A stretch of DNA of 64,000 nt from DAISIL01 sp036822015. Lineage in GTDB: Bacteria > Bacteroidota > Bacteroidia > Cytophagales > Bernardetiaceae. The DNA lies in contig DAISIL010000008.1 in the NCBI GenBank assembly GCA_036822015.1, forward strand, positions 14,136-78,135. The letters run 5' to 3'. Both the position numbers and the translations under genes were made by a program. The notes under the pieces are model-generated. The model was not told where the DNA came from, did no database searches, and saw only the letters and a program-made list of their open reading frames with translations. This document shows, in pieces, positions 1 to 10,000 of the stretch; the first letter of the stretch is position 1; every line of letters starts with the position of its first letter.

Positions 1-3000
1 GCTCGGCAAGCGTGTCGATTATTCTGGACGTTCGGTAATCGTCGTAGGTCCAGAACTCAAACTCCATGAGTGCGGGCTGCCCAAAAACATGGCTGCTGAA
101 CTTTTTAAGCCTTTCGTTATCCGAAAGCTCATCGAGCGCGGTATTGTCAAGACGGTCAAATCTGCCAAAAAGATCGTTGATCGAAAAGACCCCGTCATCT
201 GGGATATTTTGGAAAACGTCCTCAAAGGACACCCTGTCCTCCTTAACCGCGCCCCTACGCTACACCGCTTAGGCATCCAGGCATTCCAGCCCAAACTCAT
301 TGAAGGTAAGGCGATTCAGTTGCACCCCCTTGTCTGTACAGCCTTTAACGCTGACTTCGACGGCGACCAAATGGCTGTTCACGTCCCCCTCGGGCATGAA
401 GCCATTCTGGAAGCCTCCCTGCTCATGCTTGCCTCCCACAACATCCTTAGCCCCGCCAACGGCGAACCCATCGCTGTTCCTTCACAGGACATGATCCTGG
501 GACTATACTACCTCTCCAAAGGACGGCGTTCGACCGAAAACGAAAAAATTCTCGGCGAAGGAATGACATTCTACGGACACGAAGAGGTCATTATTGCCAT
601 GAACGAGCGCAAGCTCTCCAAGCACGCCCACATCAAGGTACGTACCCAGGTGCGCCACCCCGAAACGGGAGAACTATCCATCCAGATCATTGATACCGTC
701 GCCGGAAGGGTCTTGTTCAACGAATGCGTACCCGAAGAGGTCGGTTTTGTCGATGAACTCCTCACCAAAAAATCGCTGCGTAAGATCATCGGGGATGTCT
801 TCAAAATATCGGGCATGGCCCGCACGGCCGAGTTCTTGGATGACATCAAATATTTGGGCTTCCAACAAGCCTATCGCGGCGGACTTTCCATTGGGATTGA
901 CAACGTAAAAATCCCAGAAATCAAAGCCGTAGAGATCGGAAAAGCCAAAGAGCAAGTCGAAGAGGTTACCCAAAACTACCTCATGGGCTTAATCACGGAT
1001 ACCGAACGCTACAACCGCGTCATCGACATCTGGACACGAGTAAACCGCGTCATCACGGATCAACTCATGGACGATCTAGAAAACGACGATCAGGGCTTCA
1101 ACTCCGTATATATGATGATGCACTCCGGCGCAAGGGGTTCCAAAACCCAAATCCGACAGCTGGGCGGTATGCGGGGCTTGATGGCCAAACCCCAAAAGAA
1201 CCTCCAAGGCTCTGTCGGAGAGATCATCGAAAACCCCATCTTGTCCAACTTCAAAGAGGGACTAGACGTACTGGAATACTTCATCTCGACGCACGGGGCG
1301 CGTAAAGGTCTGGCAGATACGGCACTCAAGACAGCCGATGCCGGCTATCTTACCCGTCGCCTCGTCGATGTGGCCCAGGATGTGGTCGTGAACGAACACG
1401 ATTGCGGCACTTTGCGCGGGATCACGATGCGGGCTTTCAAGGAAGGAGAAGACATCAAACAGCCCATCTCGGAGCGTATCCTGGGGCGTACCTCGCTCCA
1501 CGACATCTACCATCCCGAAACGGATGAAATCATCGTTGCTTCGGGGCAGGAGATCAACGAAATCTTAGCCCAAAAGATCGAAGATGCTGGCATAGAATCG
1601 GTCGAAATCCGTTCGGCACTCACCTGCGAAACCCGACGCGGTATCTGCTCCTTGTGCTACGGACGAAACATGGCCAACGGCAAGCTCGTCAGCCCAGGCG
1701 AAGCCGTAGGCGTAATTGCGGCACAGTCGATTGGAGAACCAGGCACACAGCTTACCTTGCGTACTTTTCACGTGGGCGGTACGGCCTCCAACGTCGCCGT
1801 TGATGCAACGGTCAAGCCGAAGTATCGCGGTAAGGTGATCTTTGAGGATGTCAAAATCTTGACCACCACCGACGACGAAGGCAACGATATTGATGTGGTC
1901 ATGTCGCGTACGGGCGAGCTTCGGATCACGGATCCCGAAACAGGTAAAATCTTTTCCTCCCACAACATTCCCTACGGGGCGTATTTGCGCGTCAAGGAAG
2001 GCGATATGGTAGAGAAGGATCAAGAGATTTGCTTCTGGGATCCCTTCAACGCCGCCATTCTATCGCAGTTTCCGGGCGTGGTGCGTTTTGAACACATCGA
2101 AGAGGGCATTACGTTCCGAGAGGATTTTGATGAACAAACCGGTAATAGTCAGAAGATCATCATCGAGACCAAGGACAAGGCCAAGAACCCTGTCATTCAG
2201 GTAGAGGGTGCCGAAAACACCATCAGCAGTAACATTCCCGCTGGTGCTTATCTGGCCGTAGAAGACGGACAGAAAGTAAAGGCAGGGCAGGTGCTGGTCA
2301 AGATTCCGAGAGCTTTGCGCAAAAACCGAGACATCACCGGTGGTCTGCCCCGTGTTACCGAACTCTTTGAAGCCCGTAACCCCTCCAACCCAGCAGTAGT
2401 GAGTGAGATCAACGGCTTTGTGTCCTATGGTGGCACTAAGCGCGGCAACCGAGAAATCTTTGTGCAATCGAAAGAAGACGAGAGCATCAAGAAGAAATAC
2501 ATGGTCAATTTGTCCAAACATATTTTGGTACAAGAAAACGACTATGTACGCGCCGGCGATCCACTCTCCGATGGTGCCATCACACCCTCCGACATCCTGG
2601 CTATCAAGGGCCCTACGGCTGTACAGGAGTACATCGTCAGGGAGGTACAAGACGTGTACCGCTTGCAAGGGGTGGACTTGAACGACAAGCACATCGAGGT
2701 TATCGTTCGTCAGATGATGCAAAAAGTCGAGATCATTGATGCTGGAGATACCAGCCTGCTCCCCATGCAGATCGTGGATAAGTTTGACCTTCGGGAAGAA
2801 AACGATGCCATTCTGGATATGAAAGTAGTCGAGGATGCCGGTGACTCAACGAACTTCACTCCCGGGCAGATCGTCTCGCCGCGTCAGCTTCGCGACGAAA
2901 ACTCACGGCTCCGCCGTCAGGACATGAAGACGGTCAAGGTACGCGATGCCAAGCCCGCCGTTGCCCGACCGACTTTGCGCGGTATCACGCAGGCTTCACT

Positions 3001-3280
3001 GACCACCCAGAGCTTCATCTCGGCGGCTTCTTTCCAGGAGACCACCAAAGTTTTGAGCGAAGCCTCCATCAAAGGCAAGCGCGACGACTTGTTAGGGCTC
3101 AAAGAAAATGTCATCGTGGGACACCTCATCCCGGCCGGTACCGGACGACGCGAGTACGAAAACCTCCGCGTTTATACCAAAGACGAGTACGAAAGCCTAC
3201 GCGCACAGAACGGATTGGAAGACCTCGAAGACGAAGATCAGAACATCCCGCTGCCCAATCGCCTATCCGAAAAGGTATAG
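1..3280 (+). CDS. rpoC: DNA-directed RNA polymerase subunit beta' (5' truncated by window edge)
   Basis: This is the large clamp and active-centre subunit of RNA polymerase. The frame is already open at base 2, entering at GKRVDYSGRSVIVVGPEL, so roughly the first third of the protein lies outside the window. The catalytic Mg-binding loop NADFDGDQ is encoded at 347-370. The four-cysteine zinc site is present: one Cys in HDCGT near 1403, and three in CETRRGICSLC at about 1624-1657. The bridge-helix and trigger-loop region PGTQLTLRTFH follows from about 1741. The C-terminus ends with an acidic tail and is intact at the TAG at 3278. A strong intrinsic terminator follows directly, so this is the last gene of its operon, normally rpoB-rpoC. 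Identification is certain. Confidence 0.99.
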   Translation, partial: LGKRVDYSGRSVIVVGPELKLHECGLPKNMAAELFKPFVIRKLIERGIVKTVKSAKKIVDRKDPVIWDILENVLKGHPVLLNRAPTLHRLGIQAFQPKLIEGKAIQLHPLVCTAFNADFDGDQMAVHVPLGHEAILEASLLMLASHNILSPANGEPIAVPSQDMILGLYYLSKGRRSTENEKILGEGMTFYGHEEVIIAMNERKLSKHAHIKVRTQVRHPETGELSIQIIDTVAGRVLFNECVPEEVGFVDELLTKKSLRKIIGDVFKISGMARTAEFLDDIKYLGFQQAYRGGLSIGIDNVKIPEIKAVEIGKAKEQVEEVTQNYLMGLITDTERYNRVIDIWTRVNRVITDQLMDDLENDDQGFNSVYMMMHSGARGSKTQIRQLGGMRGLMAKPQKNLQGSVGEIIENPILSNFKEGLDVLEYFISTHGARKGLADTALKTADAGYLTRRLVDVAQDVVVNEHDCGTLRGITMRAFKEGEDIKQPISERILGRTSLHDIYHPETDEIIVASGQEINEILAQKIEDAGIESVEIRSALTCETRRGICSLCYGRNMANGKLVSPGEAVGVIAAQSIGEPGTQLTLRTFHVGGTASNVAVDATVKPKYRGKVIFEDVKILTTTDDEGNDIDVVMSRTGELRITDPETGKIFSSHNIPYGAYLRVKEGDMVEKDQEICFWDPFNAAILSQFPGVVRFEHIEEGITFREDFDEQTGNSQKIIIETKDKAKNPVIQVEGAENTISSNIPAGAYLAVEDGQKVKAGQVLVKIPRALRKNRDITGGLPRVTELFEARNPSNPAVVSEINGFVSYGGTKRGNREIFVQSKEDESIKKKYMVNLSKHILVQENDYVRAGDPLSDGAITPSDILAIKGPTAVQEYIVREVQDVYRLQGVDLNDKHIEVIVRQMMQKVEIIDAGDTSLLPMQIVDKFDLREENDAILDMKVVEDAGDSTNFTPGQIVSPRQLRDENSRLRRQDMKTVKVRDAKPAVARPTLRGITQASLTTQSFISAASFQETTKVLSEASIKGKRDDLLGLKENVIVGHLIPAGTGRREYENLRVYTKDEYESLRAQNGLEDLEDEDQNIPLPNRLSEKV

Positions 3281-3303
3281 CAAGAGGCGGTACGTAACAT
3301 ACT

Positions 3304-3341
3304 CCCCCGTATGACTTCGGTTATGCGGGGGATTTTTTTTT
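3304..3341 (+). terminator. Intrinsic terminator of rpoC
   Basis: An 11-bp stem starts with CCCCCG and ends with CGGGGG, contains two G-T wobbles and has a CTTCGG loop. It is followed by nine T residues. It starts 24 bases after the rpoC stop. Confidence 0.93.
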
Positions 3342-3491
3342 GGGCAAAAAACCAAATAAAACAGTGATTTTAGGATAAAAAACCATCAAAACAAGCATTT
3401 CAAGCACAAATGCCAATGATTGATTGGAAATATGCCTGACCAGATAAAACAACAAAAACCTTTTTCGCCTGGCTAGCGTTATTATCCGAAA

Positions 3492-3529
3492 ACCACGGAA
3501 ACTTTAACGAAAATCATAGTTTCCGTGGT
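3492..3529. promoter_or_regulatory. Perfect 12-bp inverted repeat, probable TetR operator
   Basis: ACCACGGAAACT at 3492-3503 and its exact reverse complement at 3518-3529 flank a 14-base centre. The site ends 14 bases before the tetR start codon, the usual place for an autoregulatory TetR operator controlling this gene and the efflux genes downstream. No clear TAnnTTTG promoter element is visible in the same gap. The repeat could also form an RNA hairpin, but there is no T-run, so it is not a terminator. Confidence 0.65.
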
Positions 3530-3543
3530 ATCTTACCAAAGCA

Positions 3544-4191
3544 ATGGAAGGACAGATGATAGAGTCGGCACGCGAGTTATTTTTTCGTTACGGGATCAGG
3601 AGTGTAACGATGGATGAGCTAGCACGCCACCTTGGAGTCTCCAAAAAGACGCTCTATCAACATTTTAAGGACAAAGCCGATCTGGTAGCTGCCGTTACGC
3701 GCCTACAAATTGAGGAGGAGAGTTGCTTCATTGAGCAGGTTCAATCGGATAGCGATAACGCCATTGATGAGGTCATCAAGATCAGCGAATACGTGCGGGC
3801 GATGTTCCGACAATTTCATCCGTCTTTACTTTTTGACTTGCGCAAATACTACCCCAACTCCTGGCGGCTGTTCATCCAACACAAGCAAGGGCGTATGCTC
3901 CAAAGCATCGAAGCCAACATCGCACGGGGCATTCAGGAGGGTTTGTATCGGCAGGGCATCAACCCCAAGATTTTGGCGCGGGTCAGGATGGAACTCATCC
4001 AGATTACGCTGGATGCAGAGGTATTTTCTCCCACCGCTTTTGACCTTTGGGAGGTACAAGTGCAAGTTTTCGATCATTACGTACACGGCATCACCAGCCC
4101 CCAAGGGCGAAGCCTTTGGGAACAATACACACAAAACAGCCACCACTCATCCCCATTTATCTCCAAAAACACCGACACCGGAAATTTATGA
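3544..4191 (+). CDS. TetR/AcrR family transcriptional repressor of the efflux operon
   Basis: A 215-residue regulator with the classic TetR N-terminal helix-turn-helix. It has an AREL-F-YGIRSVTMDELA helix pair and a GVSKKTLYQHFKDKADL recognition region at about residues 9-47. The C-terminal half is an all-helical ligand and dimerisation domain typical of the family, without a recognisable ligand signature. It is the first gene of a tightly packed operon: its TGA overlaps the ATG of the tolC-like gene in an ATGA. A perfect inverted repeat sits 14 bases upstream of the start, which fits autorepression. The likely role is to repress the RND efflux genes until a toxic ligand binds. Family assignment is secure; the ligand is unknown. 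Confidence 0.93.
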   Translation: MEGQMIESARELFFRYGIRSVTMDELARHLGVSKKTLYQHFKDKADLVAAVTRLQIEEESCFIEQVQSDSDNAIDEVIKISEYVRAMFRQFHPSLLFDLRKYYPNSWRLFIQHKQGRMLQSIEANIARGIQEGLYRQGINPKILARVRMELIQITLDAEVFSPTAFDLWEVQVQVFDHYVHGITSPQGRSLWEQYTQNSHHSSPFISKNTDTGNL

Positions 4192-5558
4192 GCCGATTTT
4201 TTCATCTTTCCTGGATGGCATTTTTTCTGATCCCATCCCTGATCGCCCAAGAACCCGAGCAACAAGGCTACACCTTATCCCAGTGCGTAGCCTATGCCCT
4301 CGAGCATTCCGAACAAATCCAAAATGCCGAACTCGATAACCGCATCGCCCAGGCCAACGTCGGCGAAATTCGCGCCGTTGGGCTGCCGCAAGTCAATGCC
4401 AATCTGGCTTTGCAAGACAACTTCAAGGTACCGAAGGTATTCTTGCCTGGTGAGGTCATTGGCGGCGAACCCGGCACTTTCGTTCCGGTGGAGTTTCAGC
4501 CCCAATACGCCGGACAAGCCAATATCACCCTGACCCAACTGCTCTTTGATGGCTCCTACTTTCTGGGCCTCAAAGCGGCCAGCGTCTATACCGAACTCTC
4601 CCGCAAGGCTATCGTCCAAACCAAAATCGAACTGGCCGAGTCCATCGCCAAGGCGTTTTATGGTGTCCTCGTCAATCAAGAACGCCTCCAACTGATCGGA
4701 CAAAACGAAGCACGCCTGGTGCAGTTGCATCAGGAGACGAAGGCTTTGTACGAAAATGGCTTTGCCGAAAAAATAGACGTAGATCGCGTACAAGTAACGC
4801 TCAACAACCTCCGCACCCAGAAAGCCAACTTCCAACGGGTACTTGACCTAAGCATGGGCTTGCTCAAGTTTCAGATGGGACTTAACTTAACAGAAAACAT
4901 CCAGGTCGTCGGCAACCTCCGCGAGCTCACCCTAGAAGCCCCCCCACTCCTGGATCCAGGCGAGGCATTTTTGCAGCGCATCGAGTATGGCATCCTCCAA
5001 ACCCAAAAGGAACTCGACCTGCTCAACCTCAAAAACTACCGGGTGCAGTACTTTCCCAACCTGGGTTTGTCGCTTTCCTATGGCTCCAACACCGGAACCA
5101 ATGCCTTTGGCGATCTCTGGAAGTTTAACGATCAGTGGTTTGGCAATGGTTCTATCGGGCTGCAACTCAACATCCCCATCTTCGATGGCCTCCGCAAAAA
5201 GTACCAAATCCAGGGTGCGCGCTTTGCTCTCCAAAAAACCGAAAACAACCTCCGACAGCTCGAACGCACGACAGCTTTGCAGGTCTCACAAAGCTACCTA
5301 AGCCTCCAAAACGCCATCCAGACCCTCGAAGCCCAACGCCAAAACATGGAACTGGCTCAGGAAATCTACCGCGTCGCTAACATCAAGTACCAGGAAGGAG
5401 TAGGCGCAAACCTAGAAGTCCTGGATGCCGAGACAGCCTACAAAGAAGCCGAAACCAACTACTACGCCGCCCTATACGATGCCCTCATCGCCAAAACGGA
5501 CTTGCAAAAAGCCCAAGGGACACTACTCAATGACCTCACCCAGACCACTAAGCCATGA
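4188..5558 (+). CDS. TolC-family outer membrane efflux protein
   Basis: A 456-residue outer membrane channel of the RND efflux system. The chosen start at 4188 (MSRFFHLSWMAFF) gives a normal signal peptide ending near LIAQ and overlaps the tetR stop by four bases. An earlier in-frame ATG at 4047 would lie deep inside tetR and adds a non-signal-like basic stretch. The mature protein begins with YTLSQCVAYALEHSEQIQNAE, the usual OEP repeat start, and shows two long helical repeats with short beta-barrel segments (LGLSLSYGSN and GLQLNIPIFDG). The last helix carries YQEGVGANLEVLDAETAY, a hallmark of the family. It should form the exit duct for the adaptor and pump encoded downstream. Confidence 0.94.
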   Translation: MSRFFHLSWMAFFLIPSLIAQEPEQQGYTLSQCVAYALEHSEQIQNAELDNRIAQANVGEIRAVGLPQVNANLALQDNFKVPKVFLPGEVIGGEPGTFVPVEFQPQYAGQANITLTQLLFDGSYFLGLKAASVYTELSRKAIVQTKIELAESIAKAFYGVLVNQERLQLIGQNEARLVQLHQETKALYENGFAEKIDVDRVQVTLNNLRTQKANFQRVLDLSMGLLKFQMGLNLTENIQVVGNLRELTLEAPPLLDPGEAFLQRIEYGILQTQKELDLLNLKNYRVQYFPNLGLSLSYGSNTGTNAFGDLWKFNDQWFGNGSIGLQLNIPIFDGLRKKYQIQGARFALQKTENNLRQLERTTALQVSQSYLSLQNAIQTLEAQRQNMELAQEIYRVANIKYQEGVGANLEVLDAETAYKEAETNYYAALYDALIAKTDLQKAQGTLLNDLTQTTKP

Positions 5559-5779
5559 TACCCTTACCTTACGCACCCATCCTGCAACTGATCGGCCAAC
5601 GCCTACACATCGTGCGTACCGAAATCGAACGCCTCGAACAACAACTTCGGTTTGGACAAAAGTTTGTGCATCTCGAAGAACTATCCCCACAACACAACCA
5701 ACGCTTACAAGACCTACGCGCCGAACAGGACGAACTGGTCAAACTTTCTCAAACATTTTTTATGCAACATGGACGCTAA
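5555..5779 (+). CDS. Small coiled-coil protein inside the RND efflux operon, function unknown
   Basis: A 74-residue protein whose ATG overlaps the tolC-like TGA (ATGA), so translation is probably coupled. It has no signal peptide, no membrane segment and no cysteine. The sequence is almost entirely amphipathic helix: leucines recur at heptad-like spacing in two blocks, residues 8-34 (LQLIGQRLHIVRTEIERLEQ) and 45-68 (HNQRLQDLRAEQDELVKLSQ), separated by a short LSP turn. This suggests a cytoplasmic helical hairpin. I do not recognise the family. The tight coupling on its left and the short spacing to the adaptor gene on its right argue that it is real. If the adaptor started at 5769 instead of 5787 the two would overlap by 11 bases. 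Confidence 0.72.
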   Translation: MIPLPYAPILQLIGQRLHIVRTEIERLEQQLRFGQKFVHLEELSPQHNQRLQDLRAEQDELVKLSQTFFMQHGR

Positions 5780-5786
5780 AGCCATC

Positions 5787-6968
5787 ATGAAAACCAACCC
5801 TTATCATTTCTTGCTTTGGATTGCCCTCATCGCTCTCATGGCCGCCTGCGGGGGAGCAAGCAAGCAACCCCTGACTACCGCCGAAAAAGAAGCCCAGCTC
5901 ACCCAACTCCGGCAGTCTGTCGTCGAACTCCAAAACCAGATTCAGGAGCTAGAAGCCAGCATACGTGCCGAAAAAGGAGAGACCGCCGAGGATAACCTGC
6001 GTCGCATTACGGCCATTCGCCTGGAAACCAAAACGTTCCAGCACTTCATCGAAGTTCAGGGCAATGTTACCTCGGATCAAAACGTACTCGTCAATCCCGA
6101 GATGTCAGGAACCATCACCCGCGTCCATGTACGGGAGGGCGACCGAGTATCGGCCGGGCAGACCCTGGCCACCCTCGATGATGCCATCTTGCGCAGTAAT
6201 ATCGCCGAACTCGAAAGCCGGCTAAGCCTCGCGCAACAAACCTTTGATCGTCAGAAAAATCTGTGGGATCAAAAAATTGGAACAGAAATGCAATTTTTGC
6301 AAGCCAAAAACCAAGTGGAAGTTCTCCAACGCAACATCGCCGTCCTGGAAGAACAACGCGCCAAAGCCAACGTAAAAGCACCCATCGCCGGCACGATCAA
6401 TGAGGTCTTCGTAAACCAGGGTGAGATGGCCAACCCAGCCATGCCCGTTGCACGTATCGTGAGCCTCAGCCAGGTCAAGGTAGAAGCCGAAGTATCGGAA
6501 CGCTACCTGCCCGTCATCCGAAAAGGGGACAAAATCACGCTGCATTTTCCGGTCTTGAACCAAAGCCAAGAAGCGATGATTGATTTTGTGGGCGACTATG
6601 TCGATGCCACCAACCGCACCTTCAAGGTACAGGCCCGCCTCAATAACCCCAAAGGCAGCATCAAACCCAACATGATCGCAACGCTCAAAATCAACGACTT
6701 GACCCAAAAAGATGCCGTTGCCATCCCGCTCAACCTCATCCAGCAGAGTGCCGACGGTACAAAGTTTGTCTGGGTAGTTGCTCCCCAGGAGGGCAAGCAG
6801 ATCGTCGAACGCCGTAACATCCGCCCGGGCATCGCATACGAAGGTATGGTACTGATTGAGGAAGGCCTGGGGGGCAACGAGACCCTTGTCGAGAAAGGAT
6901 ACAGCGAAGTTGTTGCCGGCGAAGAAGTCGTCATTATCCCCTCGGAGCCTACCGTAGCCATGGACTAA
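5787..6968 (+). CDS. RND efflux periplasmic adaptor (HlyD/AcrA family) lipoprotein
   Basis: A 393-residue membrane fusion protein that links the inner membrane pump to the TolC-like channel. The chosen start at 5787 (MKTNPYHFLLW) gives a lipoprotein signal with lipobox LMAAC, Cys at about residue 18. A second in-frame ATG at 5769 adds six residues. A coiled-coil stretch follows the lipobox, then the first lipoyl half-motif (GTITRVHVREGDRVSAGQTLA), a long alpha-hairpin (SNIAELESRLSLAQQTF onward), the second lipoyl half (VKAPIAGTINEVFVNQGEM), and beta-barrel and membrane-proximal domains. It lies 7 bases after the small coiled-coil gene and 34 bases before the pump. The mature protein is probably anchored to the inner membrane by lipid. 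Confidence 0.94.
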   Translation: MKTNPYHFLLWIALIALMAACGGASKQPLTTAEKEAQLTQLRQSVVELQNQIQELEASIRAEKGETAEDNLRRITAIRLETKTFQHFIEVQGNVTSDQNVLVNPEMSGTITRVHVREGDRVSAGQTLATLDDAILRSNIAELESRLSLAQQTFDRQKNLWDQKIGTEMQFLQAKNQVEVLQRNIAVLEEQRAKANVKAPIAGTINEVFVNQGEMANPAMPVARIVSLSQVKVEAEVSERYLPVIRKGDKITLHFPVLNQSQEAMIDFVGDYVDATNRTFKVQARLNNPKGSIKPNMIATLKINDLTQKDAVAIPLNLIQQSADGTKFVWVVAPQEGKQIVERRNIRPGIAYEGMVLIEEGLGGNETLVEKGYSEVVAGEEVVIIPSEPTVAMD

Positions 6969-7002
6969 ACCCACCCCAAAAACACCAAAACGAAAGCATC
7001 CC

Positions 7003-10000
7003 ATGGAACCCTCACAAAAAAAGACCCGTAGTTTTTGGCTCTCTGATCTGGCACTCGATAACCGCACAAGCGTCTTTATCTTATCCACGATCATTACAAT
7101 TTTTGGCATTCTCTCGTACCAACAGACGGCTAAGGAACTCTTTCCCGAGATCGTGATGCCGCAGATTTATATCAACACGATCTATCCCGGCAACTCACCG
7201 GCCGACATCGAAAACCTGATTACGCGCCCCATCGAAAAAGAAATCAAGTCGGTCAAGGGCGTAACGGACATCAAGTCCACCTCCGTACAGGATGTCTCGG
7301 CTATCGTCGTTGAGTTTGAGGAAGATGTAGAGGTATCCAAAGCCCTCAACGACATCAAAGATGCCGTCGATAAGGCCAAATCCGAGCTGCCCTCTGACCT
7401 GGAAAACGACCCCAGCGTACAAGAACTCGACTTCTCCGAAACGCCCATCATGCTCATCAACCTTGCAGGGGAGTTTGAGGTCGATAAACTCAAAAAATAC
7501 GCCGAGTACCTCGAAGACAAAATCGAAGAACTCACCGAAATATCCGAAGTGGAGATCACCGGAAGCGTCGATCGCGAGATCCAGATCAACGCCGACCTCC
7601 GCCGAATGGAGGCCATGATGGTTTCGTTTTCGGATATTGAGCAAGCGGTAGCCAACGAAAACCTGACGCTTTCGGGCGGTAATATCCTGATGCGCGACAA
7701 CCGCCGTTCGGTGCGCATTGTGGGAGAGTTCAAGACCGCCGAAGAGATTGCGGGTATCATCGTCAAATCCGAAAAGCAACGCCCGATCTACCTCCGCGAC
7801 ATCGCCGAAGTGGTGGATACCTACGAGGAACGCGAAGGCTATGCCCGCCTGGCCGGACCTGATTTTGCGACGGCCGGCAATGCTCCCGTGATCTCCTTGC
7901 TGGTCAAGAAACGCGGCGGCGAAAACCTGCTGCTGGCCGATGAAAAAATCAAGGACATCATCGCCAAAGCCCAACAAGAGGTCTTTCCCAAAAACCTCAA
8001 AGTGGTCATCACGAGTGAGCAATCGGATCAAATCCGCTCCCAGCTTTCCGACCTCCTGAACAGCATCATCTCGGGTGTAATCCTGGTGGTGGCCGTCTTG
8101 TTGTTTTTTATGGGGCTACGCAATGCCCTTTTGGTGGGAGCAGCCATTCCGCTCTCCATGCTGATAACGTTTATCGTTCTCAATTTCAGTGGTGTAACGA
8201 TGAATATCGTCGTACTTTTCGCGCTCATCCTGGCTCTCGGGATGTTGGTGGATAACGCCATTGTGGTCATCGAAAACATCTATCGCCTGCTCGAAGAGGG
8301 GATGCCGCCCTTGCAGGCAGCCCGCGAAGGGGTAGGTGAGGTTGCGCTGCCGATTATTTTTTCTACGGCCACGACGCTGGGGGCTTTTGTGCCGCTGGCT
8401 TTTTGGGGCGGCATTTTGGGTGAGTTTATGAAGTACATGCCAATCACGCTGATTATTGTCCTCTCGTCGTCTTTGTTTGTGGGGCTGGTCATCAATCCCG
8501 TGTTCACCAAAAACTTTGCTCGGGTCAAGAGTAAAGATACCGATTTGCCCAAACGCCAACGCCAGTCGCAGTGGCTTTCCTTAGCTGCTGTTGTGCTAAG
8601 TGCGGGCTTGTATGCGGGCATCTCTGCCGAAGCACTCACGATGAGCTATGCCCTGCCTAACCTCCTGATGACCTTCGCCTTGATTACTTTCCTGAACGTC
8701 TATCTACTCACGCCGGCCGCTGATTGGTTTCAGGGAACACTCCTGACACGCATCGAAAACATCTATCTAGCCACCCTGCGCTTTTTCTTGAAGGGCTACC
8801 GTCCGGCACTGCTCACGGTAGGGATGTTTTTTGTGATGGCCGGCAGTGCCGTTTTGATGATCTCGAATGCGCCCGCCGTGGAGTTTTTTCCGCAAGGTGA
8901 TCCCAATGAGGTTTATGTCTATGTCGAACTCCCCCTCGGGACAGACATCGAAAAAACCAACCGCTTTGTTCAGCAGATCGAGTCTCGGGTCTTTACTGCC
9001 CTGACCCCTTACAAGCCTATCGTCAAGTCCGTGATTACCAACGTCGGCGAAGCCACCAACGACCCTACCAAAGGCTCCTTGACTGGCGGCGGTGCCAAGT
9101 CGTATCGCAGCAAGCTCACCATTGCCTTCAAGGAGTTCAAGCTACGGGAAGGCATCAGCTCCTCCGAAGCCATGAACAGCGTCTCGGATGCTATCAAGGG
9201 CATCCCGGGTGCCAAAATCTCCCTCGGACGCGACGAGGGCGGCCCCCCAACCGGACGGCCACTCTCCATCGAAATCATCGGGGATGACTACACGGTACTG
9301 CTCCAAGAATCCGAAAAAGTCAAGAAAGCCATCGAGGCCTTGAAAATCCCGGGCATCGACCAGCTCGAAATCGAAGCCGAAACCGGTAAACCCGAACTGA
9401 CGCTCAAAATAGACCGCGAAAAAGCCCGCAAATACGGACTCTCCACAGGTTTGATTGGCTCCACGATACGGACGGCTCTCTTTGGAAAGGAAATCTCGAA
9501 GATCAAAGAAGGCGACGAGGATTATCCGATCCAGTTGCGCCTAGCCAGAGAATACCGCTACGACCTGGGCAGCCTCCTCAACCAGCGCATTTCCTTCCGC
9601 GACAACCAGGGCAAGATGCACCAAATCCCCATCTCGGCCGTCGCCGAAGTGGAGTACAGTACCGCCCTGGGAGAGATCAAACGCAAAGACCTCAACCGCC
9701 TGGTCATCGTGAGTTCCAACGTCAAGGAGGGCTACAACGCCAACGCCATCGTGGAGCAAGTCAAGGGCATGATGCGCAACTACGAACTCCCCGTAGGTTA
9801 TACCTATCGCTTTGGAGGGGAGCAAGAGGAGCAAGCGAAGTCTTTGGCTTTCTTGAGCCGTGCCTTTGCCCTGGCTTTGGCGGCGATCTTCTTTTTGTTG
9901 GTCTCGCAGTTCAACTCCTTCACCAAGCCTTTCATTATCTTCATGTCGATTTTGTTCAGCACGACGGGGGTTTTTCTGGGGCTGTTCATCTTCCGAGATA

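Noticed and set aside
2060..2722. Long minus-strand open frame inside rpoC (220 codons)
   Set aside because: It lies opposite a certain gene, has no recognisable domain and is explained by codon bias of rpoC. The same holds for antisense frames at 6222-7109 and 7195-8031.
4047..4187. N-terminal extension of the tolC-like gene
   Set aside because: It lies within tetR, codes for Arg/Pro-rich sequence and would bury the signal peptide; the ATGA start at 4188 is better.
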